A stretch of DNA of 64,000 nt, taken from contig NZ_MOBR01000009.1 of NCBI RefSeq assembly GCF_003732705.1, positions 1 through 64,000 of the forward strand, in the 5' to 3' direction. The notes beneath the pieces were generated by a model, which searched no databases, had not been told where the DNA came from, and saw only the letters and a list, made by a program, of their open reading frames with translations. Below, piece after piece: positions 55,701-63,815 of this stretch (within the stretch, counting starts at the first letter, position 1; each line of letters begins with the position of its first letter). Source of the stretch: Pseudomonas frederiksbergensis. Its GTDB lineage: Bacteria; Pseudomonadota; Gammaproteobacteria; Pseudomonadales; Pseudomonadaceae. The translations under genes were made by a program, and so were the position numbers.

Positions 55701-57611
55701 TTCGGTAACGGTTTGTTGATGTCCGACAAGCTGCAACTGGTCGCAGCCTTCAACCACCTGCACATCTTCATCGATCCAAATCCGCAACCGGCCAACAGCT
55801 TCGTCGAGCGTCAGCGCTTGTTCGACCTGCCGCGTTCGGCCTGGACCGATTACGACACCAGCATCATGTCCGAAGGCGGCGGGATCTTCTCCCGCAGCGC
55901 GAAAAGCATCGCGATTTCCCCGCAGATGAAAGAGCGCTTCGACATCAAGGCTGACAAGCTGACCCCGACCGAACTGCTGAACGCCTTGCTCAAGGCGCCG
56001 GTGGACCTGTTGTGGAACGGCGGTATCGGCACTTACGTCAAGGCCAGCACCGAAAGCCACGCCGATGTCGGCGACAAGGCCAACGATGCGCTGCGCGTGA
56101 ACGGCAACGAACTGCGCTGCAAAGTCGTGGGCGAGGGCGGTAACCTCGGCATGACCCAACTGGGTCGTGTGGAATTCGGCCTCAATGGCGGCGGTTCCAA
56201 CACCGACTTCATCGACAACGCCGGTGGCGTGGACTGCTCCGACCACGAAGTGAACATCAAGATCCTGCTGAACGAAGTGGTTCAGGCCGGTGACATGACC
56301 GACAAGCAACGTAACCAGTTGCTGGCGAGCATGACCGACGAAGTCGGCAACCTGGTACTGGGCAACAACTACAAGCAGACCCAGGCACTGTCCCTGGCGG
56401 CACGCCGCGCCTTCGTGCGGATTGCCGAATACAAGCGCCTGATGAACGATCTCGAAGGCCGTGGCAAGCTGGATCGCGCCATCGAGTTCCTGCCGAACGA
56501 AGAAGTGCTGTCTGAACGTGTTGCGGCAGGCCATGGCCTGACCCGTGCCGAACTGTCGGTACTGATCTCCTACAGCAAGATCGACCTGAAAGAAGCACTG
56601 CTCAACTCGCAAGTGCCGGATGACGATTACCTGACCCGCGACATGGAAACCGCTTTCCCGCCGAGTCTGGTGAGCAAGTTCTCCGAAGCCATGCGCCGTC
56701 ACCGTCTGAAGCGCGAAATCGTCAGCACCCAGATCGCCAACGATCTGGTGAACCACATGGGCATCACCTTCGTTCAACGACTCAAAGAGTCGACCGGCAT
56801 GAGCCCGGCGAACGTGGCTGGCGCTTACGTGATCGTGCGTGACATTTTCCATCTCCCGCACTGGTTCCGTCAGATTGAAGCCCTGGACTACCAGGTCTCC
56901 GCTGACGTGCAACTGGAACTGATGGACGAGCTGATGCGTCTGGGTCGACGCGCTACCCGCTGGTTCCTGCGTGCCCGCCGCAACGAGCAGAACGCTGCCC
57001 GTGATGTTGCGCACTTCGGTCCGCATCTGAAGGAGTTGGGTCTCAAACTCGACGAACTGCTGAGTGGCGAGATCCACGAAAACTGGCAGACGCGTTACGA
57101 GGCGTATGTCGAAGCCGGTGTGCCTGAGTTGCTCGCACGCATGGTGGCGGGGACTTCGCACCTTTACACCTTGCTGCCGATCATCGAAGCAGCCGACGTG
57201 ACCGGTCAGAACCCGGCGGACGTGGCCAAGGCGTACTTCGCCGTGGGCAGCGCGCTGGACATCACCTGGTATCTGCAACAGATCAGCGCTCTGCCGGTTG
57301 AAAACAACTGGCAGGCCCTGGCCCGTGAAGCGTTCCGCGATGATGTGGACTGGCAGCAACGTGCGATCACCATCTCCGTCCTGCAACAGGGCGACGGCAC
57401 CCAGGACGTGGAAACCCGCCTGGCGCTGTGGATGGAAGAGCACGAAGGCATGATCGAACGCTGGCGTGCCATGCTGGTGGAAATCCGTGCCGCCAGCGGC
57501 ACTGACTACGCCATGTACGCGGTGGCCAACCGCGAACTGCTGGACCTGGCGTTGAGCGGTCAGGCGGTTGTGCCTGCCGTTGTTGCGCTGGAGTTGGAAC
57601 CGGCGGCCTGA
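52716..57611 (+). CDS. gdhB: NAD-specific glutamate dehydrogenase, 180-kDa class
   Basis: Very large NAD+-dependent glutamate dehydrogenase, 1631 aa, that deaminates glutamate to 2-oxoglutarate for use as carbon source. The N-terminal 700 residues are the regulatory ACT-like region (HTLQTTVLSVRRG; FHEL-type segments). The catalytic part begins near LRFGNVARGGLRWSDR and contains NSVIVPVGAKGGFLPRRLP with the substrate Lys, then ITVVGVGDMAGDVFGNG for NAD binding. The C-terminal 450 residues form a helical domain. The start ATG 52716 (MAFFTAASKADFQ) follows GCGGAGTACC and fits the family; an in-frame ATG 48 bases upstream has no support. It is a single-gene unit with its own terminator. Confidence 0.97.
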   Translation: MAFFTAASKADFQHQLQAALAQHISEQALPQVALFAEQFFGIISLDELTQRRLSDLAGCTLSAWRLLERFDHAQPQVRVYNPDYERHGWQSTHTAVEVLHHDLPFLVDSVRTELNRRGYSIHTLQTTVLSVRRGSKGELLEILPKGTQGEGILQESLMYLEIDRCANAAELNVLSKELEQVLGEVRVAVADFEPMKDKVQELLTGLDNSQFKVDPQEKAEIKSFLEWLVGNHFTFLGYEEFVVSDQADGGHIEYDQSSFLGLTKLLRTGLTYEDLRIEDYAVNYLREPTLLSFAKAAHPSRVHRPAYPDYVSIREIDADGKVIKECRFMGLYTSSVYGESVRVIPYIRRKVEEIERRSGFQAKAHLGKELAQVVEVLPRDDLFQTPVDELFSTVMSIVQIQERNKIRVFLRKDPYGRFCYCLAYVPRDIYSTEVRQKIQQVLMDRLKASDCEFWTFFSESVLARVQLILRVDPKNRLDIDPVLLEKEVVQACRSWQDDYASLVVESFGEAHGTNVLADFPKGFPAGYRERFAAHSAVVDMQHLLSLTEKNPLVMSFYQPLGQVSGQRELHCKLYHADTPLALSDVLPILENLGLRVLGEFPYRLRHNNGREFWIHDFAFTAAEGLELDIQQLNDTLQDAFVHIVRGDAENDAFNRLVLTAGLPWRDVALLRAYARYMKQIRLGFDLGYIATTLTNHTDIARELTRLFKTRFYLARKLGTDDLEDKQQRLEHAILAALDDVQVLNEDRILRRYLDLIKATLRTNFYQTDARGQNKSYFSFKFNPHQIPELPKPVPKFEIFVYSPRVEGVHLRFGNVARGGLRWSDREEDYRTEVLGLVKAQQVKNSVIVPVGAKGGFLPRRLPLGGGRDEIAAEGIACYRIFISGLLDITDNLKDGALVPPANVVRHDDDDPYLVVAADKGTATFSDIANGIAIDYGFWLGDAFASGGSAGYDHKKMGITAKGAWVGVQRHFRERGINVQEDSITVVGVGDMAGDVFGNGLLMSDKLQLVAAFNHLHIFIDPNPQPANSFVERQRLFDLPRSAWTDYDTSIMSEGGGIFSRSAKSIAISPQMKERFDIKADKLTPTELLNALLKAPVDLLWNGGIGTYVKASTESHADVGDKANDALRVNGNELRCKVVGEGGNLGMTQLGRVEFGLNGGGSNTDFIDNAGGVDCSDHEVNIKILLNEVVQAGDMTDKQRNQLLASMTDEVGNLVLGNNYKQTQALSLAARRAFVRIAEYKRLMNDLEGRGKLDRAIEFLPNEEVLSERVAAGHGLTRAELSVLISYSKIDLKEALLNSQVPDDDYLTRDMETAFPPSLVSKFSEAMRRHRLKREIVSTQIANDLVNHMGITFVQRLKESTGMSPANVAGAYVIVRDIFHLPHWFRQIEALDYQVSADVQLELMDELMRLGRRATRWFLRARRNEQNAARDVAHFGPHLKELGLKLDELLSGEIHENWQTRYEAYVEAGVPELLARMVAGTSHLYTLLPIIEAADVTGQNPADVAKAYFAVGSALDITWYLQQISALPVENNWQALAREAFRDDVDWQQRAITISVLQQGDGTQDVETRLALWMEEHEGMIERWRAMLVEIRAASGTDYAMYAVANRELLDLALSGQAVVPAVVALELEPAA

Positions 57612-57625
57612 TTTAGGCGCTGAAT

Positions 57626-57664
57626 GAAAAAACCCCCGTGTCGTGAGATGCGGGGGTTTTTTTA
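57626..57664 (+). terminator. Rho-independent terminator after gdhB
   Basis: AAAAAACCCCCG pairs with CGGGGGTTTTTTT around a 12-base loop, 14 bp after the stop. The A run on the other side lets it work for transcription from either direction. Confidence 0.95.
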
Positions 57665-57695
57665 TGCCTCAGGGTTTTGTGCTGGCTGGGCGGGC

Positions 57696-57797
57696 CTCTT
57701 CGCGGGCAAGCCTCGCTCCTACAGGATTGATGGGGTATCACGTTATTTGCGAACTACACTAACCCCTGTAGGAGCGAGGCTTGCCCGCGAAGGGGCC
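57696..57797. repeat. Inverted REP pair
   Basis: TTCGCGGGCAAGCCTCGCTC and GTAGGAGCGAGGCTTGCCCG are near-perfect inverted arms about 50 bp apart, between the convergent gdhB and lipoprotein genes. Confidence 0.9.
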
Positions 57798-57804
57798 ATC
57801 CGCC

Positions 57805-58515
57805 TCAATACAACTTCTGACCCGTTTTACTATCAATCATCGACACACTACTTGTCGGCCTGGTCAATAAATTACTGAGCGACTGGTCAAAATTCTGCAA
57901 CGCCCGAACTTGCACATCCTGTTGCTGGTTAATATCAGCGACAATCTCTTCGCTGCGTTTAAAGTCTGCCCAGACTGGACTCAACGACTTGGCATCATGC
58001 CCCTGTGCAGTGCCGATGTAGTTGAACTTCCCATCATAAAAATCCGCACTGACATCGGCCTTGATATCCGAACTGCGCGAGGTCATCAGTTGGCTGTGGG
58101 TGTCGACAATGGCCACCACGTCCGGCCGGGCGGCGCGCAGGCTTTGCAGGTCCGGATAGACCGTCACCGAGCCGAACTGGCGCTGTAACGATGCCTTGAC
58201 CCCATCCACGGCAAAGTCCGGGTTGGACGTCGCCACGTAGGCATCGTGGATCGGCTGCATCAGCAGGCTCTGGCCGAAGCCGGTGCCGGCGTTGGCCTGG
58301 TAGTGGCGCAGGTAGTCGCGGTTGGCCTGGGTACTCGGGCTGTAGACGATGCCCAGGGAAACTTTGCCGCCATTGGCAACGCTGGTGGCGCTGGAGCGGC
58401 CGACCGGCGCGGTGAACATCGTGTCCAGGGACGAAACGGCGTTGGGGGCGGTGGGGACCGAGCAGCCGGCTAACAGCGCGGCAATCGTCAACGTACTGAC
58501 AAGCGCAAGTTTCAT
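57805..58515 (-). CDS. Exported lipoprotein, function unknown
   Basis: A 236-aa lipoprotein. The signal peptide ends in the lipobox LLAGC, with Cys18 as the lipidated residue and Ser next to it, which favours sorting to the outer membrane. The mature domain has an alternating pattern (KVSLGIVYSPSTQANRD, PDVVAIVDTHSQLM) that suggests a mixed alpha/beta fold. Start ATG 58515; the frame extends seven codons upstream without a ribosome site. It stands alone between a REP pair and the terminator of the cupin gene. No catalytic motif was seen. Confidence 0.78.
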   Translation of the reverse strand: MKLALVSTLTIAALLAGCSVPTAPNAVSSLDTMFTAPVGRSSATSVANGGKVSLGIVYSPSTQANRDYLRHYQANAGTGFGQSLLMQPIHDAYVATSNPDFAVDGVKASLQRQFGSVTVYPDLQSLRAARPDVVAIVDTHSQLMTSRSSDIKADVSADFYDGKFNYIGTAQGHDAKSLSPVWADFKRSEEIVADINQQQDVQVRALQNFDQSLSNLLTRPTSSVSMIDSKTGQKLY

Positions 58516-58689
58516 GGTGTTTCTCCAGTGAAACAACTTGAGTCGAAAAGTTGATAGTTGCCGGCAGTGTCCGGCAGTGGCTCCAGACTAAACCTCTATG
58601 GGCTAAATGAAATCGTCCATAAATACACTTATAGACTGATCCATAGTTTTGTTTGATGTAAAAGTTTTCATCTAAGTGCACGGAGTAAT

Positions 58690-58725
58690 AAAAAGGCCCG
58701 AATCTTCGATTCGAGCCTGTTTATT
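58690..58725 (-). terminator. Rho-independent terminator of the cupin gene
   Basis: Read on the minus strand, AGGCTCGAATC / GATTCGGGCCT form a stem with a three-base loop followed by TTTTTATT. It ends the cupin transcript about 25 bp after the stop. The rest of 58516-58745 holds the lipoprotein promoter and nothing else seen. Confidence 0.88.
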
Positions 58726-58745
58726 TATGGCTGATGCAACAACGA

Positions 58746-59144
58746 TCAGTTTTTCAAGGGGATCAATATTTTCTCATCCGGCGACAACACCATGAACACC
58801 AGCAGTTTGGCCGGTTTGGTGGCGCTGGCGTTTTTCGACACCAAATGCTCGGACCCGGCCGGTTCATACCAGAACTCGCCAGTCTTGTAGGTGATCGCTT
58901 TCTGGCCCTTGACCTGGGAAGTGACTCGGCCTTGCAGCACGTAAGCCATGGCGGTGCCGTCGTGTTTGTGGGCGATGGAAGATTGGCCGGGCTTGTAGTC
59001 GACCTCGATCATCATGGCCTTTTTGCCGGGCACGTTTTGGAGCAGTTCATCTTGCAGCACCGTGACCTTCTCCGACGGGTCGTGGGCGAAGGCCGAGGCG
59101 GAAACAGTCAGGGCCAGGGCGGCCAGTACATGCAGAGCTTTCAT
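58746..59144 (-). CDS. Periplasmic cupin-domain protein
   Basis: A 132-aa single-domain cupin with a signal peptide (1-20, ending SASAFA), so it is exported. The first cupin motif is intact: SSIAHKHDGTAMAYVLQG, with His59, His61 and later Glu (GEFWYEPAGSEH) and His as metal ligands. Such proteins bind a divalent metal; the role (metal sensing, oxidation of a small molecule) is open. Single-gene unit with its own terminator. Confidence 0.85.
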   Translation of the reverse strand: MKALHVLAALALTVSASAFAHDPSEKVTVLQDELLQNVPGKKAMMIEVDYKPGQSSIAHKHDGTAMAYVLQGRVTSQVKGQKAITYKTGEFWYEPAGSEHLVSKNASATKPAKLLVFMVLSPDEKILIPLKN

Positions 59145-59277
59145 GGGTGATCACCTGGGGGTTGTGAGTCGTCAGGGACCACAGTAAGCCGCGGGTTGGT
59201 GTAACAAAACGGCCAATTTTCGGGAAGGTGAGGGGACCAATCCTCCCCTGGTCGATTGCTCCCACTCTCCGCGTTAT

Positions 59278-59385
59278 GATCGTTCCCACGCTCTGCGTGG
59301 GAATGCAGCCCGGGACGCTCCGCGTCCCAAGAGCCGAACGCGGAGCGTCCGTTGACGCATTACCACGCGGAGCGTGGGAACGATC
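59278..59385. repeat. Doubly palindromic element, copy E
   Basis: Outer arms GATCGTTCCCACGCTCTGCG and its complement; inner GGGACGCTCCGCGTCC / AACGCGGAGCGTCC. It carries a few mismatches (TTACCACG in the right arm), so it is slightly decayed. It sits between the cupin promoter and the ABM gene end. Confidence 0.88.
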
Positions 59386-59404
59386 ATCGGGCAAAAGTGT
59401 TTTT

Positions 59405-59698
59405 TTAAACAATCGGGAAGCTGTTGAAATCCACGGCATTCGCCAGTCGGCTATCAATCAACCCAATAAAACCCTGCACTTCGGGGCAGTTGAAGTGCGA
59501 TTGCATGGCCGCTTCCGATTGCCAGCGGGCGCTGACGGTCCAGCGGTTGCTGTCCTCCGGGCAGCGGTCGACCATATAGGAATCACAGCCCGGAAGTTCG
59601 CGCAGGGTATCGACAATCTTTTGCAGTTGCTTGCCCAGTTCTTCCGAGCGGCCGGCGGCGGCCTGCACCTGTACGGTGTTGATCACTTCGTTGGACAT
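59405..59698 (-). CDS. Antibiotic-biosynthesis-monooxygenase-fold protein
   Basis: A 97-aa protein of the ABM dimeric ferredoxin-like family. It shows the usual order NTVQVQAAAGRSEEL, a long helix ELGKQLQKIVDTLRELPGC, DRCPEDSNRWTVSARWQS and a final helix. These small proteins act as cofactor-free monooxygenases or regulators; the substrate is unknown. It may be co-transcribed with the MocR-type regulator gene 123 bp upstream, which runs in the same direction. Confidence 0.85.
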   Translation of the reverse strand: MSNEVINTVQVQAAAGRSEELGKQLQKIVDTLRELPGCDSYMVDRCPEDSNRWTVSARWQSEAAMQSHFNCPEVQGFIGLIDSRLANAVDFNSFPIV

Positions 59699-59821
59699 TA
59701 CTCACACTCCTGAATCAGGCCGGACGAATCCTGCTCATTGAGGGATAACGCCCATGCAGAATAGGCCTGCGGGGCGGGACCGCCAATAGCCAATCGCCGG
59801 ATAAACCCACAGACCAATCCC

Positions 59822-61255
59822 TCAGGCAACCTGCTGCAAAATGTCGCGCACACGGTCCAGTGCGGTGTCGATGTCCAGGGTTTCTATCGCGCCAAAGCCC
59901 AGGAAAAGCCCGGCCCGCGGCGCTTGCTGATAGAAAAAGCTGTCGATGGCATAGAGCCCGACTTCGACCTTTTTCGCCAGTTCGATCACCAGCGGGATAT
60001 CGATTGGCACCTTGCACAGCACCACCATGTGAAACCCCGCCGTGGTCGGCACGGCTTCCAGCCACGGTGAAAGGTCACCAGCCATGCGCGCCAGGATCCG
60101 CTCGCGACGCCCGGCGTAGATGGTGTGACAACGGCGGATGTGTTTGAGCAGGCAGCCTTCGGCGATGAACTTGGCCAGCGCCCATTGCGGCAGGGTCGAG
60201 GTGTGCAGGTCGGTGAGTTGCTTGGCGCGGATCACCGCTTCGAGGATCGCTGGCGGCAGGATCGCGTAGCCCAGCCGCAGCTCCGGCAGCAGGGTTTTCG
60301 AGAAGGTGCCGACGTAGGCGACGATCCCGCGCTCGTCCATGCTTTGCAGCGAATCGGTAGGCCGGCCTTCGTAGCGGAATTCACTGTCGTAATCGTCCTC
60401 GATAATGATCGCGCCCAGCTCGTAAGCCCGCTCCAGCAGGGCTTCACGCCGTGCCTGGCTCATCGGCATGCCCAACGGGAATTGGTGGGACGGCGTGACA
60501 TAAATCAGTCGTGTGCCATCGGGAATCAGCTCGACCTGAATGCCTTCGGCATCCACCGGCACGCCGACCACCGTGGCCCCGTGGCTGCCAAACAACAGCC
60601 GCGCCGGCGGATAACCCGGGTCTTCCATCGCCACCAGGCTGCCGGTCTGGATCAGCACCCGGGCAATCAGGTCCAGGGCTTGCTGCGCACCGTTGCACAC
60701 CACCACGTCTTCGTCCTGGCAATTGACCCCACGGGAAAATGCGATGTGCCGGGCAATCGCATTACGCAGCGCCGGCAGGCCCTCGGGCAGGCTGTAGAAG
60801 CCCTTGGACCCGGCAATCTGGCGCAACGCGTGAGAGGTGCAGCGCCGCCAGTCGTCCTGGGGGAATTGGCCCTTGCTGGTGGCGCCGCCGATAAAGTCGT
60901 AACGCAGCGAGCCTTCGAGCGTCGGGTGGCGCAGGAACACCGGCAGGTTGCGCCAGGACTCTATGACCTCGCTACTGGCCAGCTCCGAATGGCTTTGCTT
61001 GCGCTGGATTTTCGCCGGACGCGCGTTGACGTAGGTGCCTTTGCCAGTCACGCCGGTGAGGAAGTTTTCGTAGGTCAGTTGCGAGTACGTGTCGGAAATA
61101 GTCTTGCGCGAAATCCCCAGCTGTTCGGCCAGCAAACGGCTGGGCGGCAGCTGCGTGCCGGCTGCCAGGCGACCGGTTTCGATGGCACTGCGCAGTTGTT
61201 GGTACAACTGGCCTGCCAAGTCCTTGCGGCCGTTGATGACAACGTGAAGTTCCAT
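59822..61255 (-). CDS. MocR-type (GntR plus aminotransferase) regulator
   Basis: A 477-aa MocR/GabR-type regulator. Residues 10-76 are a GntR winged helix (LPPSRLLAEQLGISRKTISD). From about 110 to the end it is a fold-type-I aminotransferase domain that should bind PLP by Lys320 (GTFSKTLLPE), with the DDYDSEFRYEG motif of the family present. MocR proteins sense PLP or amino compounds. The start is ATG 61255 (MELHVVINGRKD); the frame is open further upstream but without conserved sequence. It is divergent from an AhpD-like gene, and the intergenic region has three ATTGGTCT-like repeats, so it likely controls that gene and itself. Confidence 0.9.
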   Translation of the reverse strand: MELHVVINGRKDLAGQLYQQLRSAIETGRLAAGTQLPPSRLLAEQLGISRKTISDTYSQLTYENFLTGVTGKGTYVNARPAKIQRKQSHSELASSEVIESWRNLPVFLRHPTLEGSLRYDFIGGATSKGQFPQDDWRRCTSHALRQIAGSKGFYSLPEGLPALRNAIARHIAFSRGVNCQDEDVVVCNGAQQALDLIARVLIQTGSLVAMEDPGYPPARLLFGSHGATVVGVPVDAEGIQVELIPDGTRLIYVTPSHQFPLGMPMSQARREALLERAYELGAIIIEDDYDSEFRYEGRPTDSLQSMDERGIVAYVGTFSKTLLPELRLGYAILPPAILEAVIRAKQLTDLHTSTLPQWALAKFIAEGCLLKHIRRCHTIYAGRRERILARMAGDLSPWLEAVPTTAGFHMVVLCKVPIDIPLVIELAKKVEVGLYAIDSFFYQQAPRAGLFLGFGAIETLDIDTALDRVRDILQQVA

Positions 61256-61352
61256 ACCGACGGGGCTCCTGGGGCGATGAGGCGACTGGGGGTCGCGCCA
61301 GATTACCTCCATTGCGCCGCTGCATAGAAGTTGCGTGGGCAAAAAGCGCCAG

Positions 61353-61400
61353 ATTGGTCTTCTGCAGGATGGTCCACGGGTTTTTCGTGGAATTGGATCT
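61353..61400. promoter_or_regulatory. Candidate MocR binding repeats
   Basis: Three related direct repeats, ATTGGTCT (61353), ATGGTCCA (61369) and ATTGGATCT (61392), lie between the divergent MocR and AhpD-like genes. ATTGGTC-type direct repeats are typical of MocR-family operators. A short inverted repeat CCACGGGTTTTTCGTGG overlaps the last two. Confidence 0.45.
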
Positions 61401-61460
61401 GTAACGCTGCTGCATCAGCGCCTAACGTGGTCATACACATTCGCGCTTCGAGGCCCCGCC

Positions 61461-61901
61461 ATGAATCCCCGCCTGGACTACTACAGCGCGTCGCCCAAAG
61501 CGATGAAAGCCATGATTGCCATGGAAGCGCTGACCAGCAACCTGAGCATCGAACCGGCCTTGCTGCACCTGATCAAAATCCGCGCCTCGCAACTCAATGG
61601 CTGCGCGTTCTGCACCGACATGCACTCGGTCGATGCCCGACGCCTCGGCGAAACGGACCGGCGTTTGTATTCGATCGTGGTCTGGCGCGACAGCGGCTTC
61701 TTCAATCCGCGGGAACGCGCGGCGTTTGCCTGGACCGAGGCGGTGACCATGCTCTCCGAAAGCCACGTGCCCGACGATGTCTATGCGTTGGCGCGCGAGC
61801 AATTCAGCGAATGCGAACTGGTCGACCTGACCATCGCTGTTACCACCATTAATAGCTGGAACCGCCTGGCCGTGAGCTTCCGCCAGACTCCCAGCGACTG
61901 A
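61461..61901 (+). CDS. AhpD-like carboxymuconolactone-decarboxylase-family protein
   Basis: A 146-aa protein of the CMD/AhpD superfamily. The redox motif CAFCTDMH gives Cys48, Cys51 and His55, as in AhpD-like disulfide reductases and alkylhydroperoxidase partners. The short length and EARRLGETDRRL-like helix (DARRLGETDRRLYSI) agree with the single-domain group. The start ATG 61461 follows CGAGG; the frame extends upstream but into the promoter repeats. It probably answers to the MocR-type regulator read in the other direction. Confidence 0.88.
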   Translation: MNPRLDYYSASPKAMKAMIAMEALTSNLSIEPALLHLIKIRASQLNGCAFCTDMHSVDARRLGETDRRLYSIVVWRDSGFFNPRERAAFAWTEAVTMLSESHVPDDVYALAREQFSECELVDLTIAVTTINSWNRLAVSFRQTPSD

Positions 61902-61914
61902 AACTTGCGATATC

Positions 61915-61994
61915 CCCTGTGGGAGCGGGCTTTCATTCAACATCAATGCTGACTGATCCGCCGCTATCGCGAGCAAGCTTTGCTCCTACAGGGT
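61915..61994. repeat. Hybrid REP pair
   Basis: A GTGGGAGCGGGCTT half faces a CGCGAGCAAGCTTTGCTCCTACAG half, i.e. the arms come from two REP variants (GTGGGAG and GTAGGAG). The first half is truncated. It follows the AhpD-like gene. Confidence 0.75.
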
Positions 61995-62165
61995 TGGCGC
62001 CGAACATAAATCCTGTGCCCACCAAAGTCCTCCCTGCGGTGTCCCGTGTCAAAGTGGCAGAACGGTCTAAGCTTCAGGCGCAATCGGCTGAACGTCACAC
62101 CCACGGTCAGTATCAGCAGATGGCGCCACAGCGGCGCTCGCTCACTCAATCCAAGGATGAACCAC

Positions 62166-62645
62166 ATGACTCAATTGATCAGCCACGTATCGCCGCAATC
62201 CCTGACCGACGTACTGCAAGCCGCCGGTTACCGGGTCAACCAGACCGAACAGAACGGCATCGTGCAACTGCTCAGCGCCAGCCAGGGCATCGGCTACGCC
62301 GTGCGCTTCGGCAACCCGGCAACCGAAGCGGGCAGCTACGTCGACTTCACCTTCAGCTGCGCCTTGCGCGTGCAGGGCGAATTGCCGGCCGGCCTGGCGG
62401 AACTGTGGAACGCCTCGCGCCGCTTTGCCCGGTTGTCGGTACAGGGCGAATTCCTGGTCATGGAAATGGACGTAGTCGTAGCCGCCGGGGTCAGCGCCGA
62501 TCACCTGAAGGGCAACCTCGAATTGTGGGATCGCCTGCTCCAGGAATTCATCGTCTACCTGCGCGAATACAGCCAAAACGCCGCGAACCTGCAAGCTCAG
62601 GCGCACACCGCCGAAGCGACGGCAGATGAGGTTGCGGCACTGTAA
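62166..62645 (+). CDS. YbjN domain-containing protein
   Basis: A 159-aa soluble protein of the YbjN family (type III secretion chaperone-like fold). Recognisable parts are SLTDVLQAAGYRVNQ near the start and GSYVDFTFSCALRVQGELP, WNASRRFARLSVQGEFLVMEMD in the centre. The C-terminal tail is Ala/Gln-rich. ATG 62166 is preferred because AAGGA lies eight bases before it; ATG 62157 is too close to the same site. YbjN proteins affect stress and motility in E. coli; the molecular role is unsettled. Confidence 0.82.
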   Translation: MTQLISHVSPQSLTDVLQAAGYRVNQTEQNGIVQLLSASQGIGYAVRFGNPATEAGSYVDFTFSCALRVQGELPAGLAELWNASRRFARLSVQGEFLVMEMDVVVAAGVSADHLKGNLELWDRLLQEFIVYLREYSQNAANLQAQAHTAEATADEVAAL

Positions 62646-62673
62646 AGGTGGCCAGTCGATATCTTCGCTGACT

Positions 62674-62848
62674 GTGAAACCGCCATCGCGAGCAAGCTCG
62701 CTCCCACACTGATTTGGCGCCATGCACAACATGTGCGTACACCGCCAATCCCTGTAGGAGCGAGGCTTGCCCGCGAAGGCGTCCTGTCAGCCACCCTCAA
62801 TCTTGAATGTGAAACCGCCTTCGCGAGCAAGCCCGCTCCCACAGTTTG
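62674..62848. repeat. Cluster of three REP halves
   Basis: Halves at about 62687-62708 (GCGAGCAAGCTCGCTCCCAC), 62754-62779 (GTAGGAGCGAGGCTTGCCCG) and 62820-62842 (GCGAGCAAGCCCGCTCCCAC) alternate in orientation between the convergent YbjN and SphA-like genes. Confidence 0.85.
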
Positions 62849-62864
62849 ATTCTGGTGTTATCCG

Positions 62865-63815
62865 TCAAAACGCATAGGGAATGCTGATCTTCGCCCAAAG
62901 CATTTCACCTTCTGGCCGGTTCTCTACATCAAACTCCTTGGCCCAGCGAATCTCGGCGCTGGCGTATTTGAGGAAGGTCAGGTGCAGCGCCGGGCCGATG
63001 GCGAATACCTGGCCGCGCACGCCGTCGTTCACGTCTTCGCCGTTGAATTGCACGGTGCGGCCGAACTGTTTGTCGTCGGTGGTTTGTTTCAGGTAGTAGC
63101 CGTTCAAACCGAGCATCACGTTGTCGGTGATTTTGTAGCTGGCGGAATAATCGAAGTGGAAAATCTGCCCCGATTTGTAATCGGTGTCCTTGTTCTTTTC
63201 GTTGAAGCTGTAGGTGGTCTTCATCGACACCTCGGTGCGCTCCGTCGGCAACCAGGTGAAGGAAAACAACGGTTTGTAGGTGTAGAAATTGTTGCTGGTG
63301 TTGGCCAGGCGATCGGTGCTGTATTCGCCGGTGGGCACGGTGATTTCCACGGCGGCGCCGAGGGTCAGGTTCTTGCCCATGTCCCAGAGGATGATCGGCG
63401 CGATGGTGGTGTCGCCCATGCCTTCACGGGTGTCCTGCAAGCCGAACACCGAGATTTCCTGCTTGAGCCAGGGTTGCGCGATGTAGCCGGCCAACCGCCC
63501 ACCGAAAATGCGCACCGGGCTCAGGTAGTCCAGGCGCGGGATGACGGCGGTGGATTCGATTTCGACGTTCGGTACTTTGCCGCCGAGGGAGCTGATGTTG
63601 AATTTGGTGGCTTTGTAGTGGTTGTAGTAGATATTGAACGCCACCATGTTGTCCGGAAGGCTGTCGACTTCCAGCGGCAGCATGAAGAAACCATCGGTGC
63701 CGGTGCCGATATTGTCCACGCCGGTTTCGGTGGCCAACGCCGGCAAATGAATGGCGCAGACGCCGGCCAGGCTGACGGCCAGTCGCAAGCAGAATGTCGT
63801 GCGGGTCGGGTTCAT
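62865..63815 (-). CDS. SphA-like outer-membrane protein (phenol MetA family)
   Basis: A 316-aa exported protein of the MetA-pathway/SphA-like outer-membrane family. The signal peptide is about residues 1-28 (LRLAVSLAGVCAIHLPALA). The rest alternates polar and aromatic residues and ends in a terminal aromatic (ISIPYAF), as outer-membrane barrels do. Typical segments are MVAFNIYYNHY, LTLGAAVEITVPTGEY and HFDYSASYKITDNVMLGL. Such proteins take part in uptake of hydrophobic or aromatic compounds. The start is uncertain: ATG 63815 or ATG 63827, neither with a strong ribosome site. Upstream, 63816-64000 probably contains its promoter; nothing else seen there. Confidence 0.8.
   Translation of the reverse strand: MNPTRTTFCLRLAVSLAGVCAIHLPALATETGVDNIGTGTDGFFMLPLEVDSLPDNMVAFNIYYNHYKATKFNISSLGGKVPNVEIESTAVIPRLDYLSPVRIFGGRLAGYIAQPWLKQEISVFGLQDTREGMGDTTIAPIILWDMGKNLTLGAAVEITVPTGEYSTDRLANTSNNFYTYKPLFSFTWLPTERTEVSMKTTYSFNEKNKDTDYKSGQIFHFDYSASYKITDNVMLGLNGYYLKQTTDDKQFGRTVQFNGEDVNDGVRGQVFAIGPALHLTFLKYASAEIRWAKEFDVENRPEGEMLWAKISIPYAF

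Noticed and set aside
52686..57443. A 1585-codon antisense frame opposite gdhB
   Set aside because: Antisense shadow of GC-skewed codons; no domains; gdhB is unmistakable.
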